49,013 nt of DNA from Flavobacteriaceae bacterium. GTDB taxonomy: Bacteria; Bacteroidota; Bacteroidia; Flavobacteriales; Flavobacteriaceae. The notes below the pieces were generated by a model, which did no database searches, was not told the origin of the DNA, and saw only the letters and a program-made list of their open reading frames with translations. Location of the stretch: positions 1-49,013 of the forward strand of contig JANQMD010000016.1 in NCBI GenBank assembly GCA_028280265.1, in the 5' to 3' direction. A program made the position numbers and the translations under genes. Positions 41,287 to 49,013 of this stretch are shown here, piece after piece; position 1 is the stretch's first letter, and every line of letters begins with the position of its first letter.

Positions 41287-44052
41287 TTATAGTTGATATC
41301 TCAATCTGAGACTGATAAATCGTGGCAAAATGAACGTTTCATTAATAGAGGTTAAGATATTATTTGCATTAACCGTCGCTCTTGAATCGGTTCCTAATAA
41401 ATTGCTTCCTACCAGCTCATATTCCCATTTTGCATCTCTGTTTTTTCTGTAGGCAAACGTCATGTCCCAAATTTTGAATGAGTTGGTTACGACTCCATTT
41501 TGCTTCACCTCATTGAAAGAGAAATCGCTACGAACGGTTAATGAGTTCCAGATATAAGCATCAAAATTGATTGAAGGCGCATGTGTTACTCCCTTAAAGT
41601 CTTGAGGTCTATTGCTACTAATCTGATCTGTAAAAGACACCCTATATCGTAAGCTCACATTCGGCGCTTTGATAAAGTTTGTTCCTATGGTTGTAGTATA
41701 TGAGTGATTGTAAATTTCATTCTGATTTACACCTCCTTGTAAGAATTGAAAACTTTTAGAGTATAGGAAATTCCCTCCGATCGACGTTCTTATTTTTTTG
41801 AATGTTTTTCCAATACGTCCAAATGCATTGAACGTTTCATTGTCAAATGGAGAATTCAAATTGGTTCTTGTAGAAACAACTGAATTTGGCACGAAGTTGA
41901 AATTTGTACTAATCTGATCGATAGTTTTGGTATAAGCAACTCTGGCAAATACATTACTTGCATTGAATAAATTGAAACTTCTATAGAACAAACTTACATT
42001 GTGAATGGTAGCATTCATCAAATCTGCACTTCCAGAGAAATAAGCATTGTACCCGTTAGCTACAATTCCTCTTGCTATCTGATTTACGTCCGTGAAGTTC
42101 ACTTGTTGTCTGTAATCAAGCGTAAGACTTTCACTACGTTTGAATTGCATAATCATTCTAAATTCAGGAAGTAATTTCTGAAAGGTTTCCTTAAAATATT
42201 CTGTTCCGTACTGCGTATTATTCATATTATAGGCATGCACTGTAAAGCCTGGTGTGAATGTAAAAATTCCTGATTTTGCTCGGTATCGAACTCCTGCATA
42301 CAAATCTGTGAAATTATACTCCGTATCATTTGTTGTACGCGGATTGGTTCCAAAAGTGGGTGTTGGATCTAGTGTAGTACCTGCAACAGGGTCAAGTACC
42401 TGAAAAAATCGAGAATCAAAATTTTGTCTACTCAGAATGGTACCTCCTACAAAGTTTAAATTACTCTTCTCATTTAAGATATAGTAATAGTCAAGTTTCA
42501 CATCCGCTTGATTGGATTGTACGCGTCTGTTCTGATTCAACTCATACATCGGTAAAGTTCCATCCAATCCTAAAACATTTGCGGTACTATCAAAACCATC
42601 TGGTGGATTTGCATCCGTTGGAAGGTTGTTATTATTTGTTGGATCATTTTCTAAAGAAGCCACATAAAATGGATCTTCATCTTGCAATAAATGCTGTACT
42701 TCTAATGCAAAAATGCTCTTTTCACTTGCTGTATAAAAATAACTTAGATTCTGATTGATTCTAAAGGGCGTAGCTCTTTCCAATTCACTAATATTACTTA
42801 ATACTCTGGAGTTTACAGCATCATCTCTACGCTCATTAGAAAACCTTCCAACAATGTCGTAATTCAACTGGTTGTTAAAATCTTTCTTGTAAATAGCACT
42901 AAACTTAAACAATCCTGTATTGCTAAACTGATCCGTTGTACTTGTTACTACATCATTTCTATTTTGGTTGTCAATGTAGTTTTCTGTAGTGATGTTTCTT
43001 TGTCCATTGGCATTGTTTGAAAAGATTAAGAAACCACTCAAGTCTAACTTCTTATTAGGTGAATAGCTAAAGTTCAATGCACTCAATTTTGTTTCAATAC
43101 GATTGGCATTTCTAGCATTAGCATTTAAGAATCCGATTCCTGCATCCGCAATGCTTAAATTGGTTCCATTAGATGGACTCTGACTTCTAAAGCCTCCACT
43201 AAAGTTTCGAACATCACGTCTGTTTAATACAACTTCTCCGATATTATTTACATCTCCAATAATATTCAAGGTGTATTTAGGAGTGTAGTAAAATAGTTTG
43301 GGTTGAAATAAATACAATCCATCATTTGGAGAATCTCCTAATCCAGCAGTCACGTCTCCAAACCAAAAATTCTTTTTTCCTTCTTTCAATTTGATGTTGA
43401 GCGCAATTCTATCTTGATTGTCTTGTACCCCTCTTAACTGACTCACATCACCAAAGTTTCTCAATACTTGAATTTTATCTACAGCATTGGAAGGGATGTT
43501 TTTAGTCGCTAATTTGGAATCTCCATCAAAGAAGTCTTTCCCATCTACCATTACTTTCTCTACTTTCTTCCCTTCAATCTCGATCTCACCAGCTTCATTA
43601 ATTTCGACGCCAGGCAATTTCTTAAGTACATCTTCCAATTTCCTTTCAGTGCCATTTTTAAAGGAGTCTGCATTGTATACAATAGTATCTCCTTTAATAG
43701 TTACTGGCATCTTACTAACAATGCTAATTTCATCTAGTGTATTATCATTCAACATCGTATAGTTCTTTACGACGTCTACCCCTTTGGTAGCTACAATATC
43801 GCTGATGGATTTTAATCCTATGTAGCTGATTTTAATATTGTAAACTGTATTCTTTTTTAAATCTAGCTTAAAGTACCCTTTGGCGTCAGTAAACCCATAG
43901 GACGAGATTTTTTTTGAAACGGTATCCAAAGCAATCACATTTGCCATCTCTAATGGGTTACCAATTGTGTCTTTTACTATTCCAGATAGTTTAATTTGGG
44001 CACTAGAAATCCCACTTACCATTAAAATGGCAATAAGTAATATTTTTTTCAT
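41287..44052 (-). CDS. Outer-membrane beta-barrel (TonB-receptor-like) protein
   Basis: The 921-residue protein has a signal peptide (MKKILLIAILMVSGISSAQ). Residues about 21-105 form a carboxypeptidase-regulatory-like beta-sandwich (GIVKDTIGNPLEMANVIAL). A plug-like region follows (LEDVLKKLPGVEINEAGEIE, about 140-165) with DGKDFFDGD. The remainder is a long beta-rich barrel ending in SLRLRYQL. It belongs to the outer membrane beta-barrel family related to TonB-dependent receptors. No typical SusD partner is present. It is the last gene of an operon with two GLPGLI genes, 21 bp after the second. The transported substrate is unknown. Confidence 0.88.
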   Translation of the reverse strand: MKKILLIAILMVSGISSAQIKLSGIVKDTIGNPLEMANVIALDTVSKKISSYGFTDAKGYFKLDLKKNTVYNIKISYIGLKSISDIVATKGVDVVKNYTMLNDNTLDEISIVSKMPVTIKGDTIVYNADSFKNGTERKLEDVLKKLPGVEINEAGEIEIEGKKVEKVMVDGKDFFDGDSKLATKNIPSNAVDKIQVLRNFGDVSQLRGVQDNQDRIALNIKLKEGKKNFWFGDVTAGLGDSPNDGLYLFQPKLFYYTPKYTLNIIGDVNNIGEVVLNRRDVRNFSGGFRSQSPSNGTNLSIADAGIGFLNANARNANRIETKLSALNFSYSPNKKLDLSGFLIFSNNANGQRNITTENYIDNQNRNDVVTSTTDQFSNTGLFKFSAIYKKDFNNQLNYDIVGRFSNERRDDAVNSRVLSNISELERATPFRINQNLSYFYTASEKSIFALEVQHLLQDEDPFYVASLENDPTNNNNLPTDANPPDGFDSTANVLGLDGTLPMYELNQNRRVQSNQADVKLDYYYILNEKSNLNFVGGTILSRQNFDSRFFQVLDPVAGTTLDPTPTFGTNPRTTNDTEYNFTDLYAGVRYRAKSGIFTFTPGFTVHAYNMNNTQYGTEYFKETFQKLLPEFRMIMQFKRSESLTLDYRQQVNFTDVNQIARGIVANGYNAYFSGSADLMNATIHNVSLFYRSFNLFNASNVFARVAYTKTIDQISTNFNFVPNSVVSTRTNLNSPFDNETFNAFGRIGKTFKKIRTSIGGNFLYSKSFQFLQGGVNQNEIYNHSYTTTIGTNFIKAPNVSLRYRVSFTDQISSNRPQDFKGVTHAPSINFDAYIWNSLTVRSDFSFNEVKQNGVVTNSFKIWDMTFAYRKNRDAKWEYELVGSNLLGTDSRATVNANNILTSINETFILPRFISLRLRYQL

Positions 44053-44073
44053 CTGTAACTTGATTTCTTTTAG

Positions 44074-44925
44074 TTAGAATCGTCTCCTTCCATTTCTTCC
44101 ACCTCTTCTCTGAAAACGCTCACGGAGTTCTTCAGATTTTTCCTTCATGATTTTGTTGTATTCATCTCTAGAGACTTCTATTCCTTTTGTTGGTTTTTTA
44201 ATTTCTATAGGTTCGCCTTGGTTAATTGCAATTTCTGTACACAACATCGTGGTTCTTCCTGCATTGATTTCTAAAATGAGACCTGGCAATCCCCAGTATT
44301 CTGCGGGACCTGCACTCACGGGAATTTGAGGGGTATACCACGCAGTTACGATTTGAGTTCTTACCTTGTCCTTGTCTTTTTTATTTTCATCTACTTTCGT
44401 TGAATCCTTTTTTTGACTGTTTCCTCTTCTACCTCTTCTCCCAAAAATACTTCCCCAGTCAACACTTTTATCAATCTTTATCATGGTCGCTTTGTAGGCT
44501 ACATATTGACCAATTTGTTTCGTTTCACCCGTCATTTCCCATTGTGGCATTTCCATGTCTTCCATGATTCGAAAACGCTTGCTAAATTGCTCGGTATCCT
44601 GAATCATTTTCTTTTCTTTTAAGTTCTTGTAGATAGATCCTTGTCCATTACTTCTTCCCCAACTTGGTCCTGATGCACCTGGAGCATCTAGCTTCACATT
44701 CTCTTTAAAAGAAGATTCTGATCTATTGAAACTTAGTGTATATGTTTTTTCAAGGAAATTTTTGAAACGAGCCATCAATTGCTTTTTTCTTTGTTCACTC
44801 ATCTGACCGAATCGACTCATATCCATGGTTGTCTTGGACATGTAAGTAGCTTTTCCTTCAAACTTTTTTTGAGAAAATACTACCATTGAAATGAGTAAAA
44901 ATGATAGCGTAATGATTTTTTTCAT
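44074..44925 (-). CDS. GLPGLI family protein (second copy)
   Basis: The 283-residue exported protein has a signal peptide (MKKIITLSFLLISMVVFSQ). The family signature is EYWGLPGLILEIN in the C-terminal half, preceded by TGETKQIGQYVAYKA and VTAWYTPQIPVS. A Lys/Asp/Arg-rich insert (about 165-195) and the Arg/Gly-rich tail (RRGGRNGRRRF) set it apart from its neighbour. It is clearly a tandem paralogue of the 45042 gene. GLPGLI proteins are confined to Bacteroidota and lack a known function. Its operon partner is a beta-barrel protein, so I expect a periplasmic or outer-membrane role. Confidence 0.9.
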   Translation of the reverse strand: MKKIITLSFLLISMVVFSQKKFEGKATYMSKTTMDMSRFGQMSEQRKKQLMARFKNFLEKTYTLSFNRSESSFKENVKLDAPGASGPSWGRSNGQGSIYKNLKEKKMIQDTEQFSKRFRIMEDMEMPQWEMTGETKQIGQYVAYKATMIKIDKSVDWGSIFGRRGRRGNSQKKDSTKVDENKKDKDKVRTQIVTAWYTPQIPVSAGPAEYWGLPGLILEINAGRTTMLCTEIAINQGEPIEIKKPTKGIEVSRDEYNKIMKEKSEELRERFQRRGGRNGRRRF

Positions 44926-45041
44926 TGGTTATTTGATTTAGATTTTGTGCAAAAATACTGCGAATACTAAACCCTAAGACTTAAAAAAAACCTAAAAGTT
45001 TAATCTTTTCTAAAAAAAATTAAACATTTTTTTTAGAAAAC

Positions 45042-45875
45042 CTATCCTCCTATTCTAATATGTGTTCCTCCATTACGGCCTCTACTCTTAAAGCGCTCCA
45101 TCATTTCTTCTGTTTTCTCTCTTGATATTTTCCTGTACTTCTCACGATTTACAACCTTCCCTTTTTTAGGCTCTTTGATTTCTATTTTCTCTGCTGGATT
45201 GATCACAATTTCTGTACAAACTATTGTCAATCTTCCATCATTAATCTCCAAAATGAGTCCAGGCAGCCCCCAGTAATTTTGCGGACCGTTACTTACAGGA
45301 ATTTCTGGGGAGTACCAAGCTGTAACTGTTCTCTTTACTGTCTCAGTTTTTTGTTTGGCATCATCATTTACTGAGCTCACGGTTATGTTTTCTACTTCTG
45401 TTTCATAAATCGCTTTGTAACAGGTATACTTTCCTATATTCTTGGTTTCTCCTGTTAACTTCCAGTCATAATTAACGAGCTTATCTTTGATTAAAAAGAT
45501 TTTCCCCATCAAGTCTACTTTATTAGCCATTCTATCTTCCTTTACATTTTTATACATGATATCATTTCCACCACCGCCTCCAACAGTCATAACCATTAAC
45601 CCTCCACTAGCCTGAGGGCGTGAAGGAGCATCTAGCTGACGATCTTCTTTGTAAACAGATTCTGATTTTGTGAAATCCAAAATGAATGTCTTCTGAGACA
45701 TTTTTTGCATTCTTGCTTTTAATTGCTCTGCAATTCCGGGATTGGCAGCAATCGTTGTGCTATCTAATTGAATATTAGATTTTCTATGTGTCTTATAAGT
45801 AGCTTTACCATAAAAATCTTGTGCAAAGCATGGTATTGAGACAAATAGTAAGGTGATTAAAATTTTAATTTTCAT
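45042..45875 (-). CDS. GLPGLI family protein (first copy)
   Basis: The 277-residue protein has a signal peptide (MKIKILITLLFVSIPCFAQ). It shares the block order of the next gene: FTKSESVYKEDRQLDAP, YKNVKEDRM, TGETKNIGKYTCYKA, VTAWYSPEIPVSNGP and YWGLPGLILEIN. A glycine run (VMTVGGGGG) and an Arg/Gly-rich tail are notable. It is the first gene of the GLPGLI/beta-barrel operon and is divergent from the histidine kinase gene. The 133-bp promoter region between them contains three phased direct repeats that suggest control by that kinase's regulator. Confidence 0.9.
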   Translation of the reverse strand: MKIKILITLLFVSIPCFAQDFYGKATYKTHRKSNIQLDSTTIAANPGIAEQLKARMQKMSQKTFILDFTKSESVYKEDRQLDAPSRPQASGGLMVMTVGGGGGNDIMYKNVKEDRMANKVDLMGKIFLIKDKLVNYDWKLTGETKNIGKYTCYKAIYETEVENITVSSVNDDAKQKTETVKRTVTAWYSPEIPVSNGPQNYWGLPGLILEINDGRLTIVCTEIVINPAEKIEIKEPKKGKVVNREKYRKISREKTEEMMERFKSRGRNGGTHIRIGG

Positions 45876-45942
45876 GATGAATAATGTATTAATTGCTTTT
45901 GTTTTGATATCACAAAGATGAAAACCTACTTATATTTTTAGG

Positions 45943-45972
45943 GTTAACAATTGTTAACGAGTGTTAATCAAA
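45943..45972. promoter_or_regulatory. Candidate response-regulator binding site, three 10-bp repeats
   Basis: GTTAACAATT, GTTAACGAGT and GTTAATCAAA follow each other without a gap, giving GTTAA(C/T) at exact 10-bp phasing. The first two also make a 16-bp palindrome. OmpR-type regulators typically bind direct repeats on one helix face. It lies in the divergent promoter between the GLPGLI operon and the kinase/regulator pair. Confidence 0.65.
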
Positions 45973-45996
45973 GACCATAGTTTCACTCTAACTGCT

Positions 45997-46004
45997 TACT
46001 TTTG
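45997..46004 (+). promoter_or_regulatory. Candidate -7 element of the histidine kinase gene
   Basis: TACTTTTG fits TAnnTTTG and ends only 4 bp before the ATG, so the mRNA would be leaderless or nearly so. No -33 TTTG is present at the usual distance, which fits activator-dependent transcription. Confidence 0.45.
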
Positions 46005-46008
46005 AGGT

Positions 46009-47553
46009 ATGAATTCAAAAAAATACAGTTGGATTTTATACTTAATTAGCATTACTATTCTGGTGACTATTTCTGTGCAATTGTACTGGAATTATAAAAA
46101 CTTTCAGGAGAGCAAAAGACAAATATCTAGTGAAATTCAAATTAGTTTAGACAATGCTATTGAAGAATATTATAGCAACATTTCTAAGCGAAATTTTTTC
46201 ACGATTATAAATTCTGGTGGACTTTCTATTAAAAGCTCTAAAGGGTTTTCAGCTAAAGACACTCTTATTGAACAATTCTGGAGCCTTGAAGAAGAATGTT
46301 GTAACGACAGTATTCAACTTCGTTTTTCGGCAACTTCTCTAAAGACGCAAAGCTTCAGAAATAGTTTGGATGGAATTCCCAAACTCTTAGACTCAATTTT
46401 AAAAAAAGATACGCTTAAATCTATATCCGTTCATAACCATAAGCGTATCAACAAAAACAGCCGACTGCCATACATTACTTTAAATGCAAATCATACCGAT
46501 AGTACAAGAGTTATGAAAGGGCTACAATCTGTTTACATTGCTCTTACCAATGATAGTATTAACTTCAATGAGTTAGACTCACTTCTGAACAACCAATTCA
46601 TCGAGAAAGAGCTCACCACAGATTTTTATTTCCAATACACAGAGAATGGAGAAATTACAAAAACTACCAGAGAAAAAACCACACAAGATTTTAACTATAA
46701 AGCCGATTCGAAATCTACCTATTTAAGACCTAATCAGAAGCTAACTGTATATTACTCTGATCCACAAATGGAAGCTCTTAAGAAGAGTTCTACTGGAATT
46801 ATTCTTTCTTTACTATTATCACTAACCATTGTTGGTAGTCTTTTTTATCTGCTACGAATAATTAATAGGCAAAAAGAACTGGCTGAAATTAAAAATGATT
46901 TGATTAGTAATATCACTCATGAATTTAAAACCCCTATAGCTACTGTTGCTACAGCCATTGAAGCCATAGAAAATTTTAATGTACTTGATGACAAAGAGAA
47001 AACACAACGCTATTTATCTATGTCGTCGTTACAATTAAAAAAACTACATCAAATGGTAGAAAAATTGCTTGAAACAGCTACTCTGGATTCAGAGAAATTA
47101 ATCCTTCAAAAGGAAGAAACTGACCTTATAGATTTGGTTGAAAGGGTGACTAAAAAGCATTCCTTATTGACTGAAAAGAAATTGATGTTTTCCAAAAATA
47201 TGAATCAAATTTTAGCTGTTATTGATGCTTTTCATTTTGAAAATGCTGTCACAAATTTAGTAGACAATGCCATAAAATATGGTGGAGATGATATACAGGT
47301 AAATGTAAATTTAGTAATGAACACCATTGAAATCTCTGTCGCTGACGATGGAAAGGGTATCGAGAAAAATCAACAAGATAAAATTTTTGATAAATTTTAC
47401 CGAGTTCCAAAAGGAAACAGGCATGACATAAAAGGATTTGGTATAGGACTTTACTATACAAAGAAGATCATTCATAAACACGGAGGCACTATACATTTAA
47501 CATCGGACCAACACCAAACAATTTTTAAAGTCATTCTATCATATGGATCATAG
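46009..47553 (+). CDS. Sensor histidine kinase
   Basis: The 514-residue membrane kinase has TM1 at about residues 8-26 and TM2 at about 262-283. They enclose a ~235-residue periplasmic sensor domain without a recognised fold. The cytoplasmic part has the dimerisation/phosphoacceptor box ISNITHEFKTPIATV (H304), the N box LVDNAIKYGG, the G1 box VADDGKGIEKN, the F box and the G2 region KGFGIGLYYTKKI. No HAMP domain is apparent between TM2 and the H box. It overlaps its response regulator gene by 11 bp and is divergent from the GLPGLI operon. Confidence 0.95.
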   Translation: MNSKKYSWILYLISITILVTISVQLYWNYKNFQESKRQISSEIQISLDNAIEEYYSNISKRNFFTIINSGGLSIKSSKGFSAKDTLIEQFWSLEEECCNDSIQLRFSATSLKTQSFRNSLDGIPKLLDSILKKDTLKSISVHNHKRINKNSRLPYITLNANHTDSTRVMKGLQSVYIALTNDSINFNELDSLLNNQFIEKELTTDFYFQYTENGEITKTTREKTTQDFNYKADSKSTYLRPNQKLTVYYSDPQMEALKKSSTGIILSLLLSLTIVGSLFYLLRIINRQKELAEIKNDLISNITHEFKTPIATVATAIEAIENFNVLDDKEKTQRYLSMSSLQLKKLHQMVEKLLETATLDSEKLILQKEETDLIDLVERVTKKHSLLTEKKLMFSKNMNQILAVIDAFHFENAVTNLVDNAIKYGGDDIQVNVNLVMNTIEISVADDGKGIEKNQQDKIFDKFYRVPKGNRHDIKGFGIGLYYTKKIIHKHGGTIHLTSDQHQTIFKVILSYGS

Positions 47554-48223
47554 AGTTAAAATTCTTTTAGCTGAAGACGAACCTAGTTTAGGGCAAATTG
47601 TTAAGGAAAGTCTTGAATCTAGAGATTTTCTTGTTTTTCATGCTGTCAATGGAGAAGAAGCTTATGAAATTTATTGCGCTGAAAATCCAGATGTTTTGGT
47701 CCTAGATGTAATGATGCCTAGAAAGGATGGTTTTACACTGGCAAAAGAAATACGTGAGGAAAACAAAACAATTCCAATCATTTTTTTGACTGCTAAATCA
47801 CAAACAAAAGATGTGATTGATGGCTTTCAACATGGAGGTAACGATTATTTAAAAAAGCCTTTTTCAATGGAGGAATTAATTGTTAGAATTAATGCACTCT
47901 TAGATAGGATAAAATTGAAGAAAGATAATGAACGTTTAGCTATTGGTCGTTATACATTTAACTATGCAAAACAAACCTTGCTTATTCATGAAGATTTAAC
48001 CCTATTAACTCACAGAGAGTCTGAACTCTTGTTCCATCTATACCAGAAAAAAAATGAAATTTTAGACAGGACTTTTATTTTAAAAAAACTCTGGGGAGAT
48101 GATGATTTTTTCAGTGGTAGAAGTATGGATGTCTTTATCAGTAAATTACGAAAAAAATTAGCCCAAGACGAGAATGTACAAATTATAAACGTACGAGGTT
48201 TTGGCTACAAACTCACCTTTTGA
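47543..48223 (+). CDS. OmpR-family response regulator
   Basis: The 226-residue protein has an N-terminal receiver domain with acidic pocket EDE (11-13), phosphoacceptor D55 in VLVLDVMMP, a threonine in FLTAK and lysine in YLKKPF. A C-terminal winged helix follows (LLTHRESELLFHLYQKKNE, DVFISKLRKKL, IINVRGFGYKL). It is co-transcribed with the overlapping kinase gene. It is the obvious candidate to bind the three 10-bp repeats in the divergent promoter and to control the GLPGLI operon and itself; this is inference. Confidence 0.95.
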   Translation: MDHRVKILLAEDEPSLGQIVKESLESRDFLVFHAVNGEEAYEIYCAENPDVLVLDVMMPRKDGFTLAKEIREENKTIPIIFLTAKSQTKDVIDGFQHGGNDYLKKPFSMEELIVRINALLDRIKLKKDNERLAIGRYTFNYAKQTLLIHEDLTLLTHRESELLFHLYQKKNEILDRTFILKKLWGDDDFFSGRSMDVFISKLRKKLAQDENVQIINVRGFGYKLTF

Positions 48224-48226
48224 TAT

Positions 48227-48288
48227 TTTTAGAATTCTAAAATTTGATTACCTTTAATGCCCCTTATCAAACTTTTAAGAATTCTTAA
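48227..48288. repeat. Two AGAATTCT-centred palindromes before the kinase
   Basis: TTTTAGAATTCTAAAA (48227-48242) and TTAAGAATTCTTAA (48275-48288) are perfect palindromes separated by 32 bp. The second ends two bases before the deoxynucleoside kinase ATG. They may be operator sites or small terminator-like hairpins. Confidence 0.5.
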
Positions 48289-48290
48289 TT

Positions 48291-48905
48291 ATGCATGTAG
48301 CCATTGCAGGAAATATTGGTGCAGGAAAAACAACATTAACACGACTTTTAGCAAGACATTACAATTGGAAACCTCATTATGAATCAGTAGATGAAAATCC
48401 TTATCTAGATGATTTTTATGGAGAAATGGAACGTTGGTCATTCAACCTTCAAGTTTATTTTTTGAATAGTAGATTTCGTCAAATTCTTGAATTAAGAAAA
48501 TCTGGCAAAAATATTATTCAGGATAGAACCATTTATGAAGACGCACACATATTTGCACCCAATCTTCATGCCATGGGTTTAATGACAAATAGAGACTATA
48601 ACAACTATAGTTCCTTGTTTGAATTGATGGAAAACTTAGTCACACCACCTGACTTATTGATTTACCTAAGAGCTGATATTTCAACTTTAGTTGGACAGAT
48701 TCACAAACGTGGGAGAGACTATGAAAATTCGATCAGTATTGATTATTTAAGTCGTTTGAATGAGCGATATGAAGCCTGGATATCCACCTACAAAAAAGGA
48801 AAATTACTTATCATAGATGTAGACAATTTAGATTTTGTAGACAATCAAGAAGATCTAGGCTACATTATCGACCGAATCGATTCTCAAATCAACGGATTAT
48901 TCTAG
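48291..48905 (+). CDS. Deoxynucleoside kinase
   Basis: The 204-residue P-loop kinase belongs to the deoxyadenosine/deoxyguanosine kinase family. It has IAGNIGAGKTTLTRLLA at the N-terminus, ESVDENPYLDDFY, the substrate motif QDRTIYEDAHIF (about residues 79-90) and a lid region QIHKRGRDYENSI. It phosphorylates deoxynucleosides for salvage; which base it prefers is not evident. It follows the response regulator by 67 bp. Two palindromes centred on AGAATTCT lie in that gap, one of which could be a weak terminator of the regulator gene. Confidence 0.92.
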   Translation: MHVAIAGNIGAGKTTLTRLLARHYNWKPHYESVDENPYLDDFYGEMERWSFNLQVYFLNSRFRQILELRKSGKNIIQDRTIYEDAHIFAPNLHAMGLMTNRDYNNYSSLFELMENLVTPPDLLIYLRADISTLVGQIHKRGRDYENSISIDYLSRLNERYEAWISTYKKGKLLIIDVDNLDFVDNQEDLGYIIDRIDSQINGLF

Positions 48906-49013
48906 AGCATAAAACGGATCAGTCTCAAAAGTTGTGTGTATTTTTAAACTGATTCTGTGAAAAAGAAAAAAATAGATCAATTTATAATCATTATTACTAC
49001 ACTAATAAAGAAA

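Noticed and set aside
1..49013. CRISPR array
   Set aside because: No regularly spaced repeats with unique spacers were seen; all tandem arrays have 7-bp units without spacers.
1..49013. Insertion sequence or prophage genes
   Set aside because: No transposase, integrase or phage structural protein is encoded; the only mobile-looking item is the GIY-YIG gene with its repeats.

Overview
The window reads as a chromosomal segment of a marine-type member of the Flavobacteriaceae (Bacteroidota). The support is the AT-rich base composition, promoters of the TAnnTTTG type instead of sigma70 boxes, a methionine synthase split into two genes, a MetX-aspartokinase-homoserine dehydrogenase fusion, the N-acyl-ornithine type of carbamoyltransferase, and two GLPGLI-family proteins beside an outer-membrane beta-barrel protein. 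The genus cannot be fixed from the sequence alone.

Layout. 1-1146: tRNA-Asp with promoter and terminator on the minus strand, then about 0.9 kb of gene-free repeat debris. 1147-3044: a DUF58 protein, thioredoxin, and a small GIY-YIG nuclease gene (plus strand) sitting between two copies of a dispersed inverted repeat. 3126-8142: a SAM-riboswitch-controlled methionine operon on the minus strand (two-gene metH, then metF). 8310-18302: one long assimilatory sulfate reduction operon on the minus strand (DUF2061, cysH, cysD, cysN, cysI with a C-terminal extension, cobA, siroheme synthase, ferredoxin reductase, ferredoxin, cysE, cysM), with an Rrf2 regulator just upstream. 19086-25373: a second SAM-riboswitch methionine unit (metY, the MetX-AK-HSDH fusion, and a Cys/Met-metabolism PLP enzyme). 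25467-35272: an arginine operon (GNAT acyltransferase, argG, argC, proC, argD, argF', argB, argE, argH). 35273-38006: an accessory stretch with a candidate structured RNA, a zeta-toxin-like kinase gene with a small basic partner, and long gene-free flanks. 38007-41078: metK, a DUF4440 lipoprotein and a geranylgeranyl-reductase-type flavoprotein. 41287-48905: two GLPGLI genes and a beta-barrel gene, divergent from a histidine kinase/response regulator pair, followed by a deoxynucleoside kinase.

How the genes fit together. Sulfate is activated (CysDN) and reduced (CysH, then CysI with siroheme made by CobA and the CysG-N-like protein, with electrons probably from the ferredoxin/reductase pair). 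Sulfide is fixed into cysteine (CysE/CysM) or homocysteine (MetX/MetY). Homocysteine is methylated by split MetH with methyl groups from MetF, and MetK makes SAM, which feeds back on both riboswitches. The arginine cluster looks like the N-acyl (probably N-succinyl) ornithine route.

Best candidates for something undescribed: (1) the GIY-YIG gene nested in, and taking its stop codon from, a dispersed repeat family with many copies elsewhere in the window; (2) the GLPGLI/beta-barrel/two-component module with three GTTAA(C/T) direct repeats at 10-bp phasing in its divergent promoter; (3) the zeta-toxin-like two-gene unit; (4) a shared alternative-pairing design in the two SAM riboswitches; (5) a GC-rich double hairpin upstream of the arginine operon.
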